From Epilithonimonas zeae (GTDB lineage: Bacteria; Bacteroidota; Bacteroidia; Flavobacteriales; Weeksellaceae): a stretch of 64,000 bases of DNA. Below the pieces are notes generated by a model that had not been told where the DNA came from, did no database searches, and saw only the letters and a list, made by a program, of their open reading frames with translations. Shown one piece after another: positions 61,781 to 64,000 of the stretch; position 1 is the stretch's first letter, and the number at the start of each line of letters is the position of its first letter. The translations under genes were made by a program, and so were the position numbers. The stretch lies in contig NZ_CP075338.1 in NCBI RefSeq assembly GCF_023278365.1, forward strand, positions 310,001-374,000. Direction: 5' to 3'.

Positions 61781-63157
61781 ATGTTAAAATACACAAAATG
61801 TCTTTTTTTATTGTCTGTTTTTGTTTTCCTGTTTAGTGGAAAATTATCAGCACAATTACAAAAAGGTCAGCTGATAGATGGGATCGCAGCCGTAATTGGT
61901 AATGAGATTGTTCTGGAATCTGACATAGAGGATCAAGCGAACTATGCGAAACAGCAGGGCGCCAATGTAGGTGATAAATGTGATTTTATGGAAAGTATCC
62001 TGAACAACAAGTTGCTGATCTACGAAGCAAAAAAGGATACATTGATAGAAAACAGAAGTGCAGCTATCAAGGAAATGGCGGGGAACAAATACAACCAAAT
62101 TCTTGGTCAGTTTCCGGATGAAAAAACAATGTTGGCAGCGTACAAATTTAGAACATCTTACGAGATGAAAACTGCAATCGAAAAAATTGATGCTGATAAC
62201 TATTATGGCCAGGCCAAATATGGAAGAATTACTGAAAAAGCGGATGTAACGCCAAATGAAGTAACGGATTTTTATAATCAATTCAAATATCAGCTTCCGA
62301 ATGTAAAAGATGAAGTGACGCTTTCTAAAATCAGTATCTATCCGAAGATTTCTGCAGCTCACAAAAAAGAAATTATTGATAAGCTTAACAAAATAAAGCA
62401 GGATATCAAAGGTGGTGAAAGTTTTGAAAACCAAGCAAGAATCTATTCTGAAGATGAAGGTTCTGCTGCTGTTGGTGGGATTTACAAAAACATCAATATG
62501 GGACAGATGGTAAAACCGTTTGAAGCTGCCGCGCTTAACCTTCAGGAAGGTGATTTGTCAGATCCTGTGGAATCGGAGTTTGGATACCACTTGATTCAAT
62601 TGGTGAAAAGGAATGGTAAAAAGTACGACGCAAGACATATTCTCATAAAAAGTACGCCAAACGCCGAGGAAATTACAGCTGCAAAAAAAGAGTTGGATAG
62701 TATCAGAACTTTGATTTTGGAGAAGAAAATTACTTTCAAAGATGCAGCTTACAAATATTCAGATGATAAGAGCAACAAATTCAGTGCTGGTATTATGACC
62801 AACAACCAAGATGGTTCTGATAAACTAGAGAAACTGAATCTGGATCCAACCATTTCTTATCAGATTGCAGGACTTAAAAAAGGTGATGTTACAGATCCTT
62901 TCCAACAAGAGGATTCTCAGAAAAGAAAAATGATAAGCATTGTTCAAGTGAATGATATTATCGATGCGCATCAACTGGAATTGTCCACAGATTATGAAAG
63001 AATCAAGGATATGGCGCTGAACAAAAAGAAAAATGAAATCGTAGAAAAATGGGTGACGAATAAAATCCCATCAATTTTTATCTCGATTGACAACAAATAT
63101 AAAGATTGTAAGTTCCATACAAACTGGTTGAAAACATCAGTTGTTGAAGCTAAATAA
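61781..63157 (+). CDS. surA: SurA-like periplasmic peptidyl-prolyl isomerase/chaperone
   Basis: 458 residues from ATG 61781 (MLKYTKCLFLLSVFVFLF with signal ending LSAQ); an upstream in-frame TTG adds nothing. The N-terminal SurA core begins LIDGIAAVIGNEIVLESDIE. Two parvulin domains follow: about 170-275 (EVTLSKISIYPKISAAHKKE, FENQARIYSEDEGSAAVGG, LQEGDLSDPVESEFGYHLIQ) and about 285-385 (YDARHILIKSTPNAEEITAA, FKDAAYKYSDD, LKKGDVTDPFQQE). It folds and delivers outer-membrane proteins such as SusC. It ends at a strong bidirectional terminator. Confidence 0.92.
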   Translation: MLKYTKCLFLLSVFVFLFSGKLSAQLQKGQLIDGIAAVIGNEIVLESDIEDQANYAKQQGANVGDKCDFMESILNNKLLIYEAKKDTLIENRSAAIKEMAGNKYNQILGQFPDEKTMLAAYKFRTSYEMKTAIEKIDADNYYGQAKYGRITEKADVTPNEVTDFYNQFKYQLPNVKDEVTLSKISIYPKISAAHKKEIIDKLNKIKQDIKGGESFENQARIYSEDEGSAAVGGIYKNINMGQMVKPFEAAALNLQEGDLSDPVESEFGYHLIQLVKRNGKKYDARHILIKSTPNAEEITAAKKELDSIRTLILEKKITFKDAAYKYSDDKSNKFSAGIMTNNQDGSDKLEKLNLDPTISYQIAGLKKGDVTDPFQQEDSQKRKMISIVQVNDIIDAHQLELSTDYERIKDMALNKKKNEIVEKWVTNKIPSIFISIDNKYKDCKFHTNWLKTSVVEAK

Positions 63158-63174
63158 TCAACTTATTCGAAAAT

Positions 63175-63208
63175 AAAAAATGATGAACATCATTGTTCAT
63201 CATTTTTT
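63175..63208. terminator. Bidirectional intrinsic terminator
   Basis: AAAAAATGATGAACA / TGTTCATCATTTTTT (15 complementary positions) with loop TCAT. It separates the surA-like gene from the minus-strand hypothetical gene. Confidence 0.92.
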
Positions 63209-63226
63209 ATTGTTTTTAATCTAAAC

Positions 63227-63565
63227 TCATTCTGGTTTTACAATTTTATAATCACCAAATATCCCATCCCATTTTTCATTGTATGTATTGAATTCTATGG
63301 AAGTGATTTCGCCATTACTGACATCAACGACATAACTCAAGCCATCTTTTAAACCTTTAATTTCGATATTTTCTCCATTGCTGAATAAAGCATTAATATC
63401 GTCAAAATCTCCACTGAAATCCGAATAAATAAGATTGACAATCAAACTATCTTTGTTAAGTTTTCTTTCCTTAACTTTTAGAAAAGGAAGGTGAGGTTTT
63501 AAGGATGGATATTTTATTGTTAAGTTATCTACGAGAATTAGTTCTAGTTCGTTTAGTTCATCCAT
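63227..63565 (-). CDS. Hypothetical protein, 112 residues
   Basis: Starts MDELNELELILVDNLTIKYP at 63565 and has no signal peptide. It is acidic, with alternating beta strands (SLIVNLIYSDFSGDFDDINA, GLSYVVDVSNGEITSIEFNT) suggesting a small cytoplasmic alpha/beta fold, perhaps of the immunity-like or SMI1-style hypothetical class. No family was recognised with confidence. The gene lies 27 bases after the stop of the MBL-fold gene on the same strand. Confidence 0.6.
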   Translation of the reverse strand: MDELNELELILVDNLTIKYPSLKPHLPFLKVKERKLNKDSLIVNLIYSDFSGDFDDINALFSNGENIEIKGLKDGLSYVVDVSNGEITSIEFNTYNEKWDGIFGDYKIVKPE

Positions 63566-63592
63566 ATCACAAATTTAAATGAGTATAATAGT

Positions 63593-64000
63593 TTAAGAAT
63601 TCCACCACTCTGGAAAAACCTTCGAATCATCATTCAGATTCAATTTTTCGCCAATGATGGGTGTGGCTATTTTGAAATTTTTACCTTGGCTGTTTTCAAA
63701 TATTTTCTGCAAAGGTTCGTTCCAAGAATGTTGCGCTAATGCAAATTTTGAAGAATGAACGGGCAAAACATTTTTCACATTCAGATCTTCTACAACCTGT
63801 ACCAATTCTTCTGGAAGCGTATGGATGTTTCGCCATTTCACATTGTATTGTCCATTTTCTAAAATGGCCCAATCGAAAGGTCCGAATTTCTCTCCAATCT
63901 GTTTGAAATGAGAATCGTAACCACTGTCTCCACCAAGAAAAATTGTCTTACTCGGCGTTTCCAGAACAAAAGAAGACCAAAGTGTATTATTCCTTTTAAA
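63593..64000 (-). CDS. MBL-fold metallo-hydrolase (UlaG/NAPE-PLD-like), C-terminal part, runs off the right edge
   Basis: The minus-strand frame is open from the window edge to a stop at 63593, so the true start lies outside. It contains TIFLGGDSGYDSHFKQIGEK (metal-binding GDSG Asp), FGPFDWAILENGQYNVKWRN and KNVLPVHSSKFALAQHSWNE (last His). This is the C-terminal half of a metallo-beta-lactamase-fold hydrolase of the NAPE-PLD/UlaG group, usually acting on lactones or phospholipid-like substrates. The N-terminal HxHxDH motif would lie outside the window, so activity cannot be judged. Confidence 0.85.
   Translation of the reverse strand, partial: FKRNNTLWSSFVLETPSKTIFLGGDSGYDSHFKQIGEKFGPFDWAILENGQYNVKWRNIHTLPEELVQVVEDLNVKNVLPVHSSKFALAQHSWNEPLQKIFENSQGKNFKIATPIIGEKLNLNDDSKVFPEWWNS

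Overview
The window looks like a chromosome segment of an AT-rich Flavobacteriia member (Bacteroidota), most like Chryseobacterium and relatives. The signs are a SusC/SusD pair, several secreted enzymes with C-terminal type IX secretion (T9SS) sorting domains, the gliding lipoprotein GldD, a short primary sigma factor without region 1.1, TAnnTTTG-type -7 promoter elements, weak Shine-Dalgarno sequences, and intergenic degenerate repeats typical of this group. The genus is an inference from protein style, not a database result.

Positions 1-33510 form one large pectin utilisation locus. The minus-strand arm (8049 down to 1) encodes cytoplasmic uronate catabolism: kduI, kduD, uxaC, a KdgF-like cupin, kdgK, a YhcH/EbgC-family protein, a KDPG aldolase, an ExuT-like hexuronate transporter and the start of uxaB. 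The plus-strand arm (8841-32300) encodes capture and depolymerisation: SusC, SusD, a T9SS-exported PL1 pectate lyase, CE8 pectinesterase, GH105, GH43, CE12 acetylesterase, GH28, an alpha/beta hydrolase, a second CE8, two paralogous small T9SS-exported beta-rich proteins of unknown function, a second PL1 and a third, multidomain CE8. A LacI-family regulator (32479-33510) closes the locus. A 14-bp palindrome, TGCAATCGATTGCA or a close variant, lies upstream of kduI, susC and both small paralogs, and is the probable LacI operator. The sorting signals suggest that the PL1 enzymes, the third CE8 and the two small proteins act outside the cell. SusCD then imports oligosaccharides, which the periplasmic or lipid-anchored CE8, GH105, GH43, CE12 and GH28 enzymes trim. 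Monomers enter by ExuT and flow to KDG, KDPG, pyruvate and glyceraldehyde-3-phosphate.

Positions 33569-64000 are mostly core genome: a DUF2807 protein, an S41 peptidase lipoprotein, grpE-dnaJ (DnaJ has half of the usual zinc finger), a frameshifted membrane-protein remnant, a DtxR-family regulator, a threonine aldolase-like enzyme, a serine hydrolase lipoprotein, Lgt with an unusual periplasmic extension, yidD, an MFS exporter, an antiporter/NTF2-like/AlkB cluster, hisS, a TPR-AraC-type regulator, small secreted proteins, a CvfB-like S1 protein, a TIGR01777 epimerase, a DUF1003-like coiled-coil membrane protein, an FAD monooxygenase interrupted by an in-frame stop, rpoD, gldD, a PfkB kinase, two SurA-like peptidyl-prolyl isomerases and a partial MBL-fold hydrolase at the right edge.

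No tRNA, rRNA, CRISPR array, insertion sequence or prophage was recognised. Intergenic regions carry several families of dispersed palindromic repeats.
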